Shown here piece by piece: positions 28,532 to 37,883 of a stretch of 64,000 bases of DNA. A program made the translations under genes and the position numbers. This DNA comes from an uncultured Actinomycetes bacterium (GTDB lineage: Bacteria > Actinomycetota > Actinomycetes > Nanopelagicales > Nanopelagicaceae), in the NCBI GenBank assembly GCA_903850565.1, contig CAINLV010000013.1, forward strand, positions 1 to 64,000. Direction: 5' to 3'. Numbering within the stretch: position 1 is the first letter of the stretch; each line of letters begins with the position of its first letter. The notes below the pieces were generated by a model that made no database searches, was not told the origin of the DNA, and was given only the letters and a program-made list of their open reading frames with translations.

Positions 28532-30072
28532 TACAAAAGTTTGATTTGGGTGGCATTAGTTTCACGGTCTGGTACTTCGACAACGACGACCAACACCCCA
28601 TTGGCTCTGTGAGCAATGATGCGTTTTAGATCTGAAGAATTTTTGACTCGCTCTACTGGCAATCCAAAACCTGCAGCTATTTTTTCAATGTTGTGATTAT
28701 GTGGCGTACCAAAAATAGTTTCAAAGCCTTTGGTTCCCTGTTGCGCCAATGTAGAGAATATTCCACCACCGTTGTTATCAATAACAAAGATAGTCAAATT
28801 AACTTCAGGTAAGTTAACTAATGCAGATATATCATGGAGAAAAGTTAAATCTCCCAGTAGTGCGTAGGAACGCTCAAACTTTGAAGCCATTCCTAGTGCA
28901 GTAGAAGTATTTCCATCTATTCCAGCTAAACCACGATTTCCATACACATATAGGCCATCGCGAGGTTCAGCAAACCCTTCAATATCTCGAATTGGTCGAG
29001 ATGAGCCAACAAAGAGTGCGGAGCCACTTTCTAGATTGGAAGTTATTGTTCGAATGGCTTCTTGTTCAGACCACTGAAATGAGCGAGCCAGACCTTCGTT
29101 GGCTTGGATAGAAACTTTGTGCCAGAGCGAAATCCATTCCTTAGAAGGTGTAATTACAGAATCTAAATGTGGAATATCAAAGAAGATTTGATCGGCTTGG
29201 CGCAAATTATCAACATCTTGAATTCGTGGATCAATAACAATTTGCTTGCGACTGCCGAGCACGTAGGCATTTATGCTTCTAGAGAGTGTGGTTCGACCGA
29301 AGACAATTACCGATTCCGGATGAAGCGATGCGCGAATATCTGGATCTGCAAGAAAGACGGAGGCATGAGCAATCGCCTGCGGAAAAGAGATTGGATCTTC
29401 GGCAATTAGCGGCCAACCAAGTTCTTGCGAAAAAGCCGTGACTTCGGAAACTGAGAAGCCACCTCTGTCGTGACCCACAACAATGACACCGTTCCCATCA
29501 AAGGAAGCGCTCTGCTTGGTCAGTCTTGTGGGCTGTACTGATTTAGAAGTGAAACCAGCCAACCAATTTAAGTTATCTTCAGAAAGTAGTGGCTCATCAA
29601 ATTGAATATTTAAATGTATAGGTCCATCCGTTAACAACTTCGCTACATCTACAAGTTCGCAAATGTCATGACTTGGTATATCCGGATACAACCCGACTTG
29701 ATTCGTTGTTTGATTGGCGCCGGTATTACGAAGTCGCTCTGGTCGATCTGCCGTAATTATTAACAACTTAATATTTGAATGTCTAGCTTCAAGAACAGCC
29801 GGGTGATAGTTCGCTGCCGCAGTTCCACTGGTGCAGATTACCGCTACATATTGTTGGGAGACTTTTGAAATTCCCAGGGCGAAAAAAGCGGCGCCACGTT
29901 CATCGATTCGAACATGAAGATCGGCAAATCCCGCTTCAGCGGCTTCAAACAGTGCTATTGAAAGCGGGGCATTTCTAGATCCTGGCGAAAGTACGAAATC
30001 GCTAACACCCAATTCCAACAACTGACGAAGAATGGAGCGAGCCAAATGTGTCGCTGAAATCAATTTAGCCAC
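28486..30072 (-). CDS. menD: 2-succinyl-5-enolpyruvyl-6-hydroxy-3-cyclohexene-1-carboxylate synthase
   Basis: A 528-residue thiamine-diphosphate enzyme. DFVLSPGSRNAPLSIAL and RIDERGAAFFALGISK near the N-terminus, GTAAANYHPAVLEA, and a late GDLTFLHDISAL (the ThDP/metal-binding GD motif region) are typical MenD blocks. It joins isochorismate and 2-oxoglutarate. The GTG at 30072 is chosen: the protein then begins MAKLISATHLA and overlaps the menC stop by 13 bp. An ATG-type start further up would lie deep in menC. It is convergent with menF and overlaps it. Confidence 0.93.
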   Translation of the reverse strand: MAKLISATHLARSILRQLLELGVSDFVLSPGSRNAPLSIALFEAAEAGFADLHVRIDERGAAFFALGISKVSQQYVAVICTSGTAAANYHPAVLEARHSNIKLLIITADRPERLRNTGANQTTNQVGLYPDIPSHDICELVDVAKLLTDGPIHLNIQFDEPLLSEDNLNWLAGFTSKSVQPTRLTKQSASFDGNGVIVVGHDRGGFSVSEVTAFSQELGWPLIAEDPISFPQAIAHASVFLADPDIRASLHPESVIVFGRTTLSRSINAYVLGSRKQIVIDPRIQDVDNLRQADQIFFDIPHLDSVITPSKEWISLWHKVSIQANEGLARSFQWSEQEAIRTITSNLESGSALFVGSSRPIRDIEGFAEPRDGLYVYGNRGLAGIDGNTSTALGMASKFERSYALLGDLTFLHDISALVNLPEVNLTIFVIDNNGGGIFSTLAQQGTKGFETIFGTPHNHNIEKIAAGFGLPVERVKNSSDLKRIIAHRANGVLVVVVEVPDRETNATQIKLLYQSVSSAVRMGNNLD

Positions 30073-31052
30073 CCCTGTTCCGAAATCGTTTTGGAAAGGC
30101 CTTTCTCCCAAATTCGTTCAACTCTATTTTGCCACCAGATGTGACGATCCTCGCCTGCGCGATACCTGCCTAATAGATCACTGTCCGGGGTTTGCCGCCC
30201 CACCTTAATTTTTCCGGCTTCTGGAATAAGGGCTGGCTCTACAACATCATCATTGAGCAACGAAACGGTGCCTAAACCGCAGGCGAAATCTAAGTCAGGC
30301 AGTGATGCCGCAAGGGCAACCCCGTGAGAAATTCCAATACCCGTATCTAATGCGCTGGACACAACAGCGGGCAGTCCAATTGTAGAAACCAAATCCAAGG
30401 CCGCCGATATTCCACCAGATGGGGCCCATTTGATGATTGCAATATCTGCACATTCGGAAAGTGAAGTCAGGTCCGAATTCAGATATTTACGGATTGACTC
30501 ATCCACCGCGATTTTCATGGGAACTTCCTTTTTCAGAGCCGCCAGATCTGCAAGGTTCAAGCAAGGCTGTTCCACATATTCAAAAACATTTCCAAAACGC
30601 AAGTGAAAGTTGTAAAGATTGACAAGCGCCTCAGACAAGGTCCAACCGCCATTAACATCCAAGCGAATTTTGGCGTCGGGTAGATGATCAAGAGTTGCTT
30701 CAACCAAAGAACTATCAGTTTCAAAATCATCAACTTTGATTTTTACAGTGGTGCAACCGGGGAATCGATCCAGAATTTTCCCGACCTGGTCTTCAGATAC
30801 GCGAGGCAAGGTTGCATTAACGGAAACAAAGTCTCTTCGCGCTTTGGGCCATGGAACATAGGCGCCTTCAATGGCCGCCTTTAACCATGTACTTGCTTCA
30901 CCATCTTCGTATTCGATAAAAGGTGAAAATTCGCTCCAGCCTTCGGAACCCCGAAACAGCGCCGCTTCCCGGACATTGATTCCGCGAAAATTTGTTCGAG
31001 TCGGAATTGCGACAACAGTGAACTCTTGAAATATTTTCGCTAATGCCCACAT
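30060..31052 (-). CDS. menC: o-Succinylbenzoate synthase
   Basis: A 330-residue enolase-superfamily enzyme. The catalytic KxK is in TVKIKVDD, metal ligands follow in RLDVNGGW, EYVEQPC and IAVDES, and the second catalytic Lys is in IIKWAPSGG. It dehydrates SHCHC to o-succinylbenzoate. It lies 12 bp after menB and overlaps menD by 13 bp, so menB-menC-menD form one operon. A TAACCT hexamer overlapping the menB stop lies nine bases before the ATG and could act as an internal promoter. Confidence 0.92.
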   Translation of the reverse strand: MWALAKIFQEFTVVAIPTRTNFRGINVREAALFRGSEGWSEFSPFIEYEDGEASTWLKAAIEGAYVPWPKARRDFVSVNATLPRVSEDQVGKILDRFPGCTTVKIKVDDFETDSSLVEATLDHLPDAKIRLDVNGGWTLSEALVNLYNFHLRFGNVFEYVEQPCLNLADLAALKKEVPMKIAVDESIRKYLNSDLTSLSECADIAIIKWAPSGGISAALDLVSTIGLPAVVSSALDTGIGISHGVALAASLPDLDFACGLGTVSLLNDDVVEPALIPEAGKIKVGRQTPDSDLLGRYRAGEDRHIWWQNRVERIWEKGLSKTISEQGWLN

Positions 31053-31064
31053 AATGTCGAAAGG

Positions 31065-31943
31065 TTACGGACGCTTAGGAAACTTATCGAAGTTTGGTAA
31101 ACGTTTTTCTTTGTAGGCATTTCTTCCTTCTTGGCCCTCTTCTGATAAATAAAAGAGAAGTGTTGCATCGCCAGCTAACTGCTGAACTCCAGCCAGACCA
31201 TCGTCGGCGGCATTCAATCCTGCTTTTAATAATCGAAGGGCTAACGGCGAGTGGCGCAACATTTCTCGGCTCCAGGAAACAGTTTCTGCTTCAAGTTCGG
31301 AAACAGGAACTACTGCATTTACCAAGCCCATATCCAAGGCTTCGTCGGCATCGTATTGACGACATAAGAACCAAATTTCCCGTGCCTTTTTTTGACCGAC
31401 ATGCGCTGCCAACAACCCTGCGCCATATCCACCATCGAATGAACCCACCATCGGACCGGTTTGTCCGAACTTTGCATTGTCAGCTGCAATGGTCAGATCG
31501 CAGACAACGTGTAGAACGTGACCCCCACCAACGGCCCAACCGGCAACCATTGCCACAACAGGTTTAGGCAATCGACGAATCTGAATTTGTAAATCTAAAA
31601 CATTGAGTCGGCCAATTCCTTTTTTGCCCAGAGCATCTGATCCCAAGTAACCATCATCGCCTCGGACATTGATATCCCCACCAGAACAAAAAGCTTCGCT
31701 ACCAGCGCCAGTGAAGATGATGACTCCGACACTTTCGTCATCTCGAGCCAAAGAGAATGCTTTCTCTAATTCAGACAATGTCTGTGGACGAAATGCATTG
31801 CGCACCTCGGTTCGATTGATCGTAATTTTTGCCATGCCTTCGGCGACTTCATAAATGACATCGGTAAAGCCCTGACTGCCTTCGCCTACCTGCCAAGCTG
31901 GAATAGTCCGGTTGCCTGGTTCGCGTTTAAACGGCTTGCTCAC
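31065..31943 (-). CDS. menB: 1,4-Dihydroxy-2-naphthoyl-CoA synthase
   Basis: A 292-residue crotonase-fold enzyme. The oxyanion-hole regions [13 protein letters not shown] and [22 protein letters not shown] are visible, and [15 protein letters not shown] is typical of MenB. It closes the ring of o-succinylbenzoyl-CoA. The GTG at 31943 is chosen because GGGGG stands about 4 nt upstream and the MenB N-terminus begins soon after. The reading frame stays open for another 100 codons upstream, but that part is antisense to menE and not MenB-like. Head gene of menB-menC-menD, 34 bp from divergent menE. Confidence 0.94.
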   Translation of the reverse strand: MSKPFKREPGNRTIPAWQVGEGSQGFTDVIYEVAEGMAKITINRTEVRNAFRPQTLSELEKAFSLARDDESVGVIIFTGAGSEAFCSGGDINVRGDDGYLGSDALGKKGIGRLNVLDLQIQIRRLPKPVVAMVAGWAVGGGHVLHVVCDLTIAADNAKFGQTGPMVGSFDGGYGAGLLAAHVGQKKAREIWFLCRQYDADEALDMGLVNAVVPVSELEAETVSWSREMLRHSPLALRLLKAGLNAADDGLAGVQQLAGDATLLFYLSEEGQEGRNAYKEKRLPNFDKFPKRP

Positions 31944-31968
31944 ATTTCCCCCTTGAAAAAGATATGGA

Positions 31969-31975
31969 TAGCCTA
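31969..31975. promoter_or_regulatory. Symmetric candidate -10 shared by divergent menB and menE
   Basis: TAGCCTA reads TAGCCT on the plus strand and TAGGCT on the minus strand, both fitting TANNNT. On the plus strand it is nine bases before the menE ATG at 31984. On the minus strand it would give menB a leader of about 20 bases carrying the GGGGG ribosome site. The gap between the two genes is only 34 bp, so their promoters must overlap. Confidence 0.4.
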
Positions 31976-31977
31976 CG

Positions 31978-33084
31978 GTGACCATGGATAAATCGACACA
32001 ACGAGATCTGATCGAAGTACAGGAACAGTGGCCAATCCCACACATAATGGATTGCCTACTAGCCGCCCTTCGAGGCGTTGGTCCTGCCCTGGCTTTTGGT
32101 GCCACTTCGCAACAATTCGTTGACCCTGAAATCGCTGTCGTCATCCCAACATCTGGCTCGACTGGATTGTCCAAGGAAGTAGCCCTATCGGCACGCGCGC
32201 TCTTGGCAAGCGCCGAAGCATCACGGGCAAGAATTGGTGGCAAGAGTGGCCAGCGGTGGTCGTTGTTACTTCAACTCAATCACATAGCCGGCGTAAATGT
32301 CTTGGTTCGCTCCCTCAATCTGGGAACTATCCCGTTGGACTACCGAACTAGCCAGAAGTATTCCCCAGCCGAATTCACCGCCATTGTCCCGACCCAATTG
32401 CATCGAGCAATCCATACCGATCCTGCCCTTTTAGAACATCTCCAACTTGCCGAAAAAGTTTTAGTAGGAGGGGCTGCCGCTGAAATAGATCTCATCGCAG
32501 CTGCCAGGAATCTGGGAATTAATGTCGTCACTACCTACGGCATGAGTGAGACCTGCGGCGGCTGCGTTTATGACCGAGTGCCATTATCTGGCGTGGAACT
32601 TCGAACTTCTAGTAATGGCAACATTGAATTAAAAGGAGCCATGACTGCCAGCGGCTACTTAAATGCCCCGGAACTGTGGGATGAAGTCTTTCATGACGGT
32701 TGGTTCACAAGTAGCGATCTGGGAAGCATTGAAAATGGGGTACTTACTGTTCTTGGTCGAAGTGATGACCAAATCATTTCTGGTGGCGAAAAGATCTCAT
32801 TGGCCAAAGTGGAGTCCGAAGCACATTCACTCTTTCCGAATCAGGAGTTCATTGCCATTGCAATTCCAGATGCCGAATGGGGCCAAAAGTTAATACTAGT
32901 TTCCAACCAAACGATTGAGATGGAAACGCTAAAATCCCAACTTCGAAATAGCTTAGGTGTCCACACAATTCCAAAAGAGTTCCACCGCATAGAAACCCTT
33001 CCCAGAACCAGTATTGATAAACCAGATCGGATTCAACTTCAGCGAATGATCAACGAAGCAACAAGGCAAAAGGAGCAAGAATGA
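31978..33084 (+). CDS. menE: o-Succinylbenzoate-CoA ligase
   Basis: A 368-residue member of the AMP-forming acyl-CoA synthetase family, shorter than the usual 450-550 residues because the N-terminal subdomain is reduced, as in other actinobacterial Men[18 protein letters not shown] is the P-loop-like A3 motif, [14 protein letters not shown] is A5, and [30 protein letters not shown] covers A7/A8. It activates o-succinylbenzoate for MenB. The start may be the GTG at 31978 or the ATG at 31984. It overlaps menA by ATGA. Confidence 0.92.
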   Translation: MTMDKSTQRDLIEVQEQWPIPHIMDCLLAALRGVGPALAFGATSQQFVDPEIAVVIPTSGSTGLSKEVALSARALLASAEASRARIGGKSGQRWSLLLQLNHIAGVNVLVRSLNLGTIPLDYRTSQKYSPAEFTAIVPTQLHRAIHTDPALLEHLQLAEKVLVGGAAAEIDLIAAARNLGINVVTTYGMSETCGGCVYDRVPLSGVELRTSSNGNIELKGAMTASGYLNAPELWDEVFHDGWFTSSDLGSIENGVLTVLGRSDDQIISGGEKISLAKVESEAHSLFPNQEFIAIAIPDAEWGQKLILVSNQTIEMETLKSQLRNSLGVHTIPKEFHRIETLPRTSIDKPDRIQLQRMINEATRQKEQE

Positions 33085-33941
33085 AGAAATGGATCCTTGG
33101 CGCACGTCCAAGAACTCTGCCTGCAGCTATCGCTCCGGTCTTAGTGGGTACTTCACTAGCGCATTCCGATTCCATCTCCATTTCCTGGCTAAATGCTTTT
33201 CTGGCTTTAGGTGTGAGCCTCTTACTTCAAATCGCGGTCAACTACGCCAATGATTATTCCGATGGCGTCCGCGGCACCGATGAAGTTCGAGTTGGTCCAA
33301 TTCGCTTAGTGGCAAGCGGAATGGCCAGCGCTGGCGCAGTAAAGAAGGCGGCATATTTCACCTTCTTATTAGCAGCAATTCTTGGTTCGGTTTTAGCATT
33401 TCGAACTTCGCTCTGGTTGCTGGCTGTGGGTGCGCTAGCAATCCTCGCCGCTTGGAAGTACACGGGTGGCAAGAACCCTTATGGCTATCAGGGCTTTGGC
33501 GAAATTTCGGTCTTTATCTTCTTCGGTCTTGTGGCGACGATGGGTAGTTACTTTGCCCAATCTCACAAGTTAACTGGAACAAGTTTTCTGATTGCTATTC
33601 CCATCGGAGCGCTCTCTTGCGCACTCCTTGCAATAAACAACCTTCGTGACTTGCCGAAGGACAAGGAAGTTGGAAAGTTAACTTTGGCGGTTCGTTTGGG
33701 CGAAGTAAAAGCGCGCCAATTATTCATCTCACTCTTAACTCTGGCTCACTTGTGCGTACTTCTGGCGGTTGTCATCTCCCCTTGGGTCTTGGTCAGCGTC
33801 CTTTTAATCCCCTTAACCATTCAAATCTCCCAGAAAATCCTCGCTGGAGCGGCTGGTAAGGATCTCATCCCCTTGCTTGGCAAAACCGCCCGGCTCCAAT
33901 TGCTCTTATCCACAACTTTGGCGATCGCCCTCTTCTTATAA
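33081..33941 (+). CDS. menA: 1,4-Dihydroxy-2-naphthoate polyprenyltransferase
   Basis: A 286-residue UbiA-superfamily membrane enzyme with about eight or nine helices. NYANDYSDGVRGTD is the Asp-rich prenyl-diphosphate motif, and NNLRDLPKDKEVGKLTLAVRLG is the second conserved Asp-rich region. It attaches the polyprenyl tail to DHNA, making demethylmenaquinone for MenG. The start ATG overlaps the menE stop, so the two are translated together. Confidence 0.95.
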   Translation: MKKWILGARPRTLPAAIAPVLVGTSLAHSDSISISWLNAFLALGVSLLLQIAVNYANDYSDGVRGTDEVRVGPIRLVASGMASAGAVKKAAYFTFLLAAILGSVLAFRTSLWLLAVGALAILAAWKYTGGKNPYGYQGFGEISVFIFFGLVATMGSYFAQSHKLTGTSFLIAIPIGALSCALLAINNLRDLPKDKEVGKLTLAVRLGEVKARQLFISLLTLAHLCVLLAVVISPWVLVSVLLIPLTIQISQKILAGAAGKDLIPLLGKTARLQLLLSTTLAIALFL

Positions 33942-33963
33942 CTCACGCAATCCGCTAACTGGC

Positions 33964-33969
33964 TAAACT
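33964..33969 (+). promoter_or_regulatory. Candidate -10 (TAAACT) of the PLDc_N gene
   Basis: TAAACT is followed by six bases and then the ATG at 33976. It lies in the 34-bp gap after menA. Confidence 0.42.
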
Positions 33970-33975
33970 ACTTAT

Positions 33976-34233
33976 ATGCGCCTTCTTATCTACATAATTC
34001 CACTTGCGATAACTCTTTATGCAATTTTTGATATCGCCAGCACTCCCCAAGAACAGATCCGCTATCTGCCTAAGTGGGGTTGGATCGTGATCGTTTTGCT
34101 CCTTGAAACTTTAGGTGCACTCGCTTGGTTTATAGCCGGCAGGCCAAAGCGCAGTCCAAACAGTGGCGGTGGAAATCGTCGCGGCAAAATTATTCCACCC
34201 GATGACAATCCAGATTTTCTTCGAGGGCTATAA
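33976..34233 (+). CDS. Small membrane protein, PLDc_N (phospholipase D nuclease N-terminal) domain
   Basis: An 85-residue protein with two membrane helices (about 3-20 and 38-55). The pattern AIFDI...P.E..R.LPKWGWI.IVLL...LGALAWFIAGRP matches the PLDc_N family (PF13396), whose role alone is unknown. The charged C-terminal 30 residues are probably cytoplasmic. In actinobacteria this small gene is often close to menaquinone genes. It is convergent with ccsB and overlaps it by 6 bp. Confidence 0.78.
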   Translation: MRLLIYIIPLAITLYAIFDIASTPQEQIRYLPKWGWIVIVLLLETLGALAWFIAGRPKRSPNSGGGNRRGKIIPPDDNPDFLRGL

Positions 34234-35124
34234 CCCAGAATAAGTGTGTCTGCCGGTTCCCCAAATATTCACATAGACATAATTAAATAAGAAAGTGGAA
34301 CCAGCAAAGAGGCAGAGCCATGCGGCCCGACGTCCACGCCAACCAATCGTTACCCGAGCATGAAGATAAGCGGCATAGGCAACCCAGGTAATAAATGCCC
34401 AAGTCTCTTTTGGATCCCAACCCCAATAACGACCCCAAGCAGATTCGGCCCAAATGGCACCGGCAATAACTGCGAAGGTCCACAATGGAAATACAAATGC
34501 CACCAGGCGGTAGGACAGTTGATCTAACGCTTCCAGGCTAGGAATTTTGGCGGCCCATGCCGGCCTTGGCCCTTTGCTTTCGATAGTGTCCAAAATTAAA
34601 TAGGTGCCAGCTACCGCGTTGGCCAATAAAAATACTCCACCAGAGATAATCGCAGCAGAAACATGGATTGCCAACCACGTTGATTTGAGCGCAGGAACTA
34701 ACGGTGCGCTGGGCCGATATAAAACGGTGACTGCAGTTCCTAATGTAAGTAGCGAAACAAAAGTTACGGGAACACCCAGCCAACGAAGTCGGTACTTAAT
34801 GATGCCGAAGAGAAAACCACCAGAGAGCGCCCAGGCGCCGGTGATGGAAAATTCATACATATTGCCCCACGGAACTCGGTGGGCAGAGAGAGCGCGGAAA
34901 GCAACGCCACCAGTCAGAAGAAGGAAGGCGAGCAGAGTCATCAATGAACCGAGGCGACCACTATTTTCGGTGCGAGCAAAATCGAAGTCGGTTTTCTTCT
35001 GACCTTCGACATTCTTGACCGAAAATGCCATCTCCATGGAGTAGGCAATAAATGCCACTGTAAATACCGCCATGGCCGAATAAACAGCATAGTTCGACAA
35101 GTAGGCATAGGTTCTGGAACTCAA
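34228..35124 (-). CDS. ccsB: Cytochrome c biogenesis protein CcsB/CcsA (System II)
   Basis: A 298-residue membrane protein with about eight helices. The periplasmic WWD-type haem-handling motif appears as WGRYWGWDPKETWAFITW near residue 232, and conserved His residues flank it (AIHVSAA and YLHARV). With ResB it forms the haem export and ligation complex that attaches haem to c-type cytochromes. It starts 2 bp downstream of resB and is last in a five-gene operon. Confidence 0.92.
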   Translation of the reverse strand: MSSRTYAYLSNYAVYSAMAVFTVAFIAYSMEMAFSVKNVEGQKKTDFDFARTENSGRLGSLMTLLAFLLLTGGVAFRALSAHRVPWGNMYEFSITGAWALSGGFLFGIIKYRLRWLGVPVTFVSLLTLGTAVTVLYRPSAPLVPALKSTWLAIHVSAAIISGGVFLLANAVAGTYLILDTIESKGPRPAWAAKIPSLEALDQLSYRLVAFVFPLWTFAVIAGAIWAESAWGRYWGWDPKETWAFITWVAYAAYLHARVTIGWRGRRAAWLCLFAGSTFLFNYVYVNIWGTGRHTYSGL

Positions 35125-35126
35125 AA

Positions 35127-36584
35127 TTACCCCTTCAATTCTTTTGCTAATTCTTCGATCTCTTGTTTAACACCAGGCAGAGCGTTCTTGGCTAATCCTG
35201 CCAGTTCAATTCCATCGCCTTGCTTTACCCAAATTCGACGTTGTCGGGTAAACAGTGATGAGATCAACCCAAGGATCGCCAGTAGCGCTCCAAGCAATGC
35301 GTACATCTTGCCTGGGTCGTCGACGATCTGCAGGTTGACCCAAGATTTCCAGCCATCGAAGGTGATAGTGCCAGTTCCAAAGTCGTAACTTTGGCCAAGC
35401 TCTAGCGCTTTGAGTCCAATTCGAACCATTTTCGAGGTGTTGATTCGATAAACCGATTGTGGAACTCCCGAATCTAACCCCAAGTTTCCCTTCCATGCCG
35501 AAAAGAGCAGTCGGGGATCCAATACCTCTGGGTAAGAAGAGAAGGCACCGCGGGAAGCGGTTCGATCAGCGGTTGGCAAGAAGGTAGATACGAAACCAAC
35601 TTGCGGCGTCATATCTGGGATCTTGATGGCCCCTGATGAAGTCAGATTTCCATCCTGCGGAAGAAATGGAACCGCACCTTGGAAAATCAACTTTCCGTTT
35701 CTATCCCTGACCGTGACGATAGGGGAATAACCATTGGCTTGGAGGTAAATTTTGGTGCTGCCAAGCGTTAGTGGCGAGTTCACTTTTATTGTCTTAGTGA
35801 CTTCCTTCGATCCAACCGGATTAGCCAAGTTAACTTTTAATAAATAATCCGTTGGGGCATTTGTTGCGGGATCATATTTTGCTTGAAAATCTGCGATAGC
35901 TAACGAGAATGGAACTAACGATCCTTCGGATTGGAATTTTCCAAAGGAGAGATTGTCATAAGAGGTCGGAGTATTAATAAATCTTTCCCCGACGTTGAGA
36001 ATCGCTTCACCTTTTGAACCATAAAGTGCACCAACTCCAACCGCAACCAAGATGAGAATCAAAGAAAGATGGAAGAGTAAGTTTCCGGTTTCTCGCAGGT
36101 AACCCTTTTCGGCAGAAATTGAATCGGCATCTCGGCGGACTCGAAATTTGCGCTTCTTCAGCCACGCTTCGGCGATATCTAACGATTTTGCTTTGGAGTC
36201 AGCCACGGGAGTGTAGAACTCCATCCGGTCCAAAAATTTAGGCGTTAGTGGTGGCTTTGAACGTAGCGCCTTTAGATGTTGAAGAGTTCGCGGCAGAACA
36301 CAGCCAATGAGAGAAATAAAAAGGAGCAGATAAACGGCGCTAAACCATGGCGAGCTATACACATCGAAAAGTTTGACGCGATCCATCCATACCGCCAGCT
36401 GCGGATTATTTGTAAAAAATTCTTGCACCTTCATGGGATTTTGACTTCGTTGCGGAAAAATTGATCCTGGGATCGCGGCCAAACCCAAGGTGAGTAGAAG
36501 AATCAAGGCGATGCGCATGCTGGTGAGTTGGCGCCACATCCAACGAAGCAGGCCTCTGGTTTCTAACTCCGAAGTCGCGCTCAT
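35127..36584 (-). CDS. resB: Cytochrome c biogenesis protein ResB
   Basis: A 485-residue protein: three membrane helices in the first third, a large extracytoplasmic domain (about 190-420) and a final helix near residue 435-455. LTLGLAAIPGSIFPQRSQNP and the ETGNLLFHLSLILILVAVGVGALYGSKGEAI block are typical of ResB. It partners CcsB in System II haem attachment. The ATG at 36584 overlaps the ccdA stop by one base (TAATG); an upstream in-frame start would lie inside ccdA. Confidence 0.92.
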   Translation of the reverse strand: MSATSELETRGLLRWMWRQLTSMRIALILLLTLGLAAIPGSIFPQRSQNPMKVQEFFTNNPQLAVWMDRVKLFDVYSSPWFSAVYLLLFISLIGCVLPRTLQHLKALRSKPPLTPKFLDRMEFYTPVADSKAKSLDIAEAWLKKRKFRVRRDADSISAEKGYLRETGNLLFHLSLILILVAVGVGALYGSKGEAILNVGERFINTPTSYDNLSFGKFQSEGSLVPFSLAIADFQAKYDPATNAPTDYLLKVNLANPVGSKEVTKTIKVNSPLTLGSTKIYLQANGYSPIVTVRDRNGKLIFQGAVPFLPQDGNLTSSGAIKIPDMTPQVGFVSTFLPTADRTASRGAFSSYPEVLDPRLLFSAWKGNLGLDSGVPQSVYRINTSKMVRIGLKALELGQSYDFGTGTITFDGWKSWVNLQIVDDPGKMYALLGALLAILGLISSLFTRQRRIWVKQGDGIELAGLAKNALPGVKQEIEELAKELKG

Positions 36585-37315
36585 TAAATCACCGGCACAA
36601 ACCCAGAGATGAGGTCTCGAAGTGAATTCACTACGTGGTCCCACATTCCTGTTACTTGAAGAATTCCAATCACAATAAGAAAAATGCCACCAAATCTGGT
36701 CATTACATTCCCATGCCTAGAGATGAATTTACGCAACCTTTGAGATTGATCAAAGAACAATCCCACCGCGATGAAGGGAATGCCCAAACCTAAACAATAT
36801 GCAACGCTAAGAATTGCACCGCGAAGGGCGCTACTGCTTTCGAAAGAGAGCGCTTGGACCGCACCTAAGGTTGGGCCAATACAAGGTGTCCAACCAATCC
36901 CAAAGAGAAATCCCAGTACTGGAGCGCCGAAAAGTCCTGCTTGAATTTTCCATTGTGGTTTAAAGGAACGATAGAACTTTTGATTGAAGAGAAAAACAAT
37001 TCCCATCCCGATAGTCAGCAAACCAAGCCCAACAGAAATCCACCGAGCGTGATTGCTAATGGTGGATCCCAATCCACCAAAGAGGGCCCCGTAAGAGATG
37101 AAAAGCGCTGAAAAACCGAGTACAAATAATATCGATCCCAGGGCTACTCGGCCGCGGGTACGAACTTCAGTCATGCCAGCTGCATATGAAAGGTAACCAG
37201 GCACCAACGGGATGACACAGGGAGAAAAGAAAGAAATCAATCCCGCAATTGCGGCAACAATGATTGCAGTAAGCACATTTCCATCAAAGATCTGATTGAC
37301 CAAGAAATTATGCAT
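36584..37315 (-). CDS. ccdA: Cytochrome c biogenesis protein CcdA (thiol-disulfide electron carrier)
   Basis: A 243-residue membrane protein with six hydrophobic segments. SFFSPCVIPLVPGYLSY and GIGWTPCIGPTLGAV carry the two redox Cys of the DsbD/CcdA family. It moves reducing power from cytoplasmic thioredoxin across the membrane to the ResA-like protein encoded just upstream, which keeps apocytochrome c thiols reduced. It overlaps that gene by 8 bp. Confidence 0.94.
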   Translation of the reverse strand: MHNFLVNQIFDGNVLTAIIVAAIAGLISFFSPCVIPLVPGYLSYAAGMTEVRTRGRVALGSILFVLGFSALFISYGALFGGLGSTISNHARWISVGLGLLTIGMGIVFLFNQKFYRSFKPQWKIQAGLFGAPVLGFLFGIGWTPCIGPTLGAVQALSFESSSALRGAILSVAYCLGLGIPFIAVGLFFDQSQRLRKFISRHGNVMTRFGGIFLIVIGILQVTGMWDHVVNSLRDLISGFVPVI

Positions 37316-37883
37316 TGTGGGGCTCGCTCTTGACCCTTGTAATTAAGTCACGAAGTAATGCGACCGTGACTTCACCGCTGATGCGAGCGGCAACATAACC
37401 AGATGCATCAATAATCAAAGTCGTTGGAATGGCATTGGGAGTTAACGAACCACGAAATTTCGTTAATAACGAATCATCGACAAAAGAGGGATAGGTGAGC
37501 TTGAATCTGGCTACGAAACTTTGGGCCGAAGTAAAATTGTCCCGAGTTAAAATTCCGGCGAATTGAACCTCTGGATATTGTTGGGAGAAATCTTGTAGCA
37601 AGGGCGCCTCGGCCCGACAGGGAGAACACCACGAAGCCCATACATTAATAACCGTCACTTTATTTGGCAGGAGTGTTAGCGAAGTTCCATCCAGAGTAGG
37701 ACCGCCAATTAACGGTGCAATTTTTCGATCTGCCGGTTTGATGTAAACGGCAACACCAGATCCGGAAACAAAAGCATTTTCATTGGGCTTGGAAAGACCA
37801 CCACTAGAACATCCAGTCATGAGCAGAAGTGAAGAAATGGATATTGCCACCGCAACTAGTTTTCCACCTTTAATTAACTTCAT
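37308..37883 (-). CDS. TlpA/ResA-like thioredoxin-fold lipoprotein
   Basis: A 191-residue secreted protein. A short basic N-terminus, a hydrophobic stretch and the lipobox LLMTGC (Cys about 25) mark it as a lipoprotein. The redox motif WCSPC lies in NVWASWCSPCRAEAP (about residues 85-100), followed by a typical cis-Pro region NAIPTTLII. It probably reduces apocytochrome c using electrons from CcdA. It overlaps the upstream phosphatase gene by ATGA. Confidence 0.92.
   Translation of the reverse strand: MKLIKGGKLVAVAISISSLLLMTGCSSGGLSKPNENAFVSGSGVAVYIKPADRKIAPLIGGPTLDGTSLTLLPNKVTVINVWASWCSPCRAEAPLLQDFSQQYPEVQFAGILTRDNFTSAQSFVARFKLTYPSFVDDSLLTKFRGSLTPNAIPTTLIIDASGYVAARISGEVTVALLRDLITRVKSEPHNA

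Noticed and set aside
31944-32243. A 100-codon N-terminal extension of MenB
   Set aside because: It is antisense to menE, unlike MenB, and the GTG at 31943 has a strong ribosome site.
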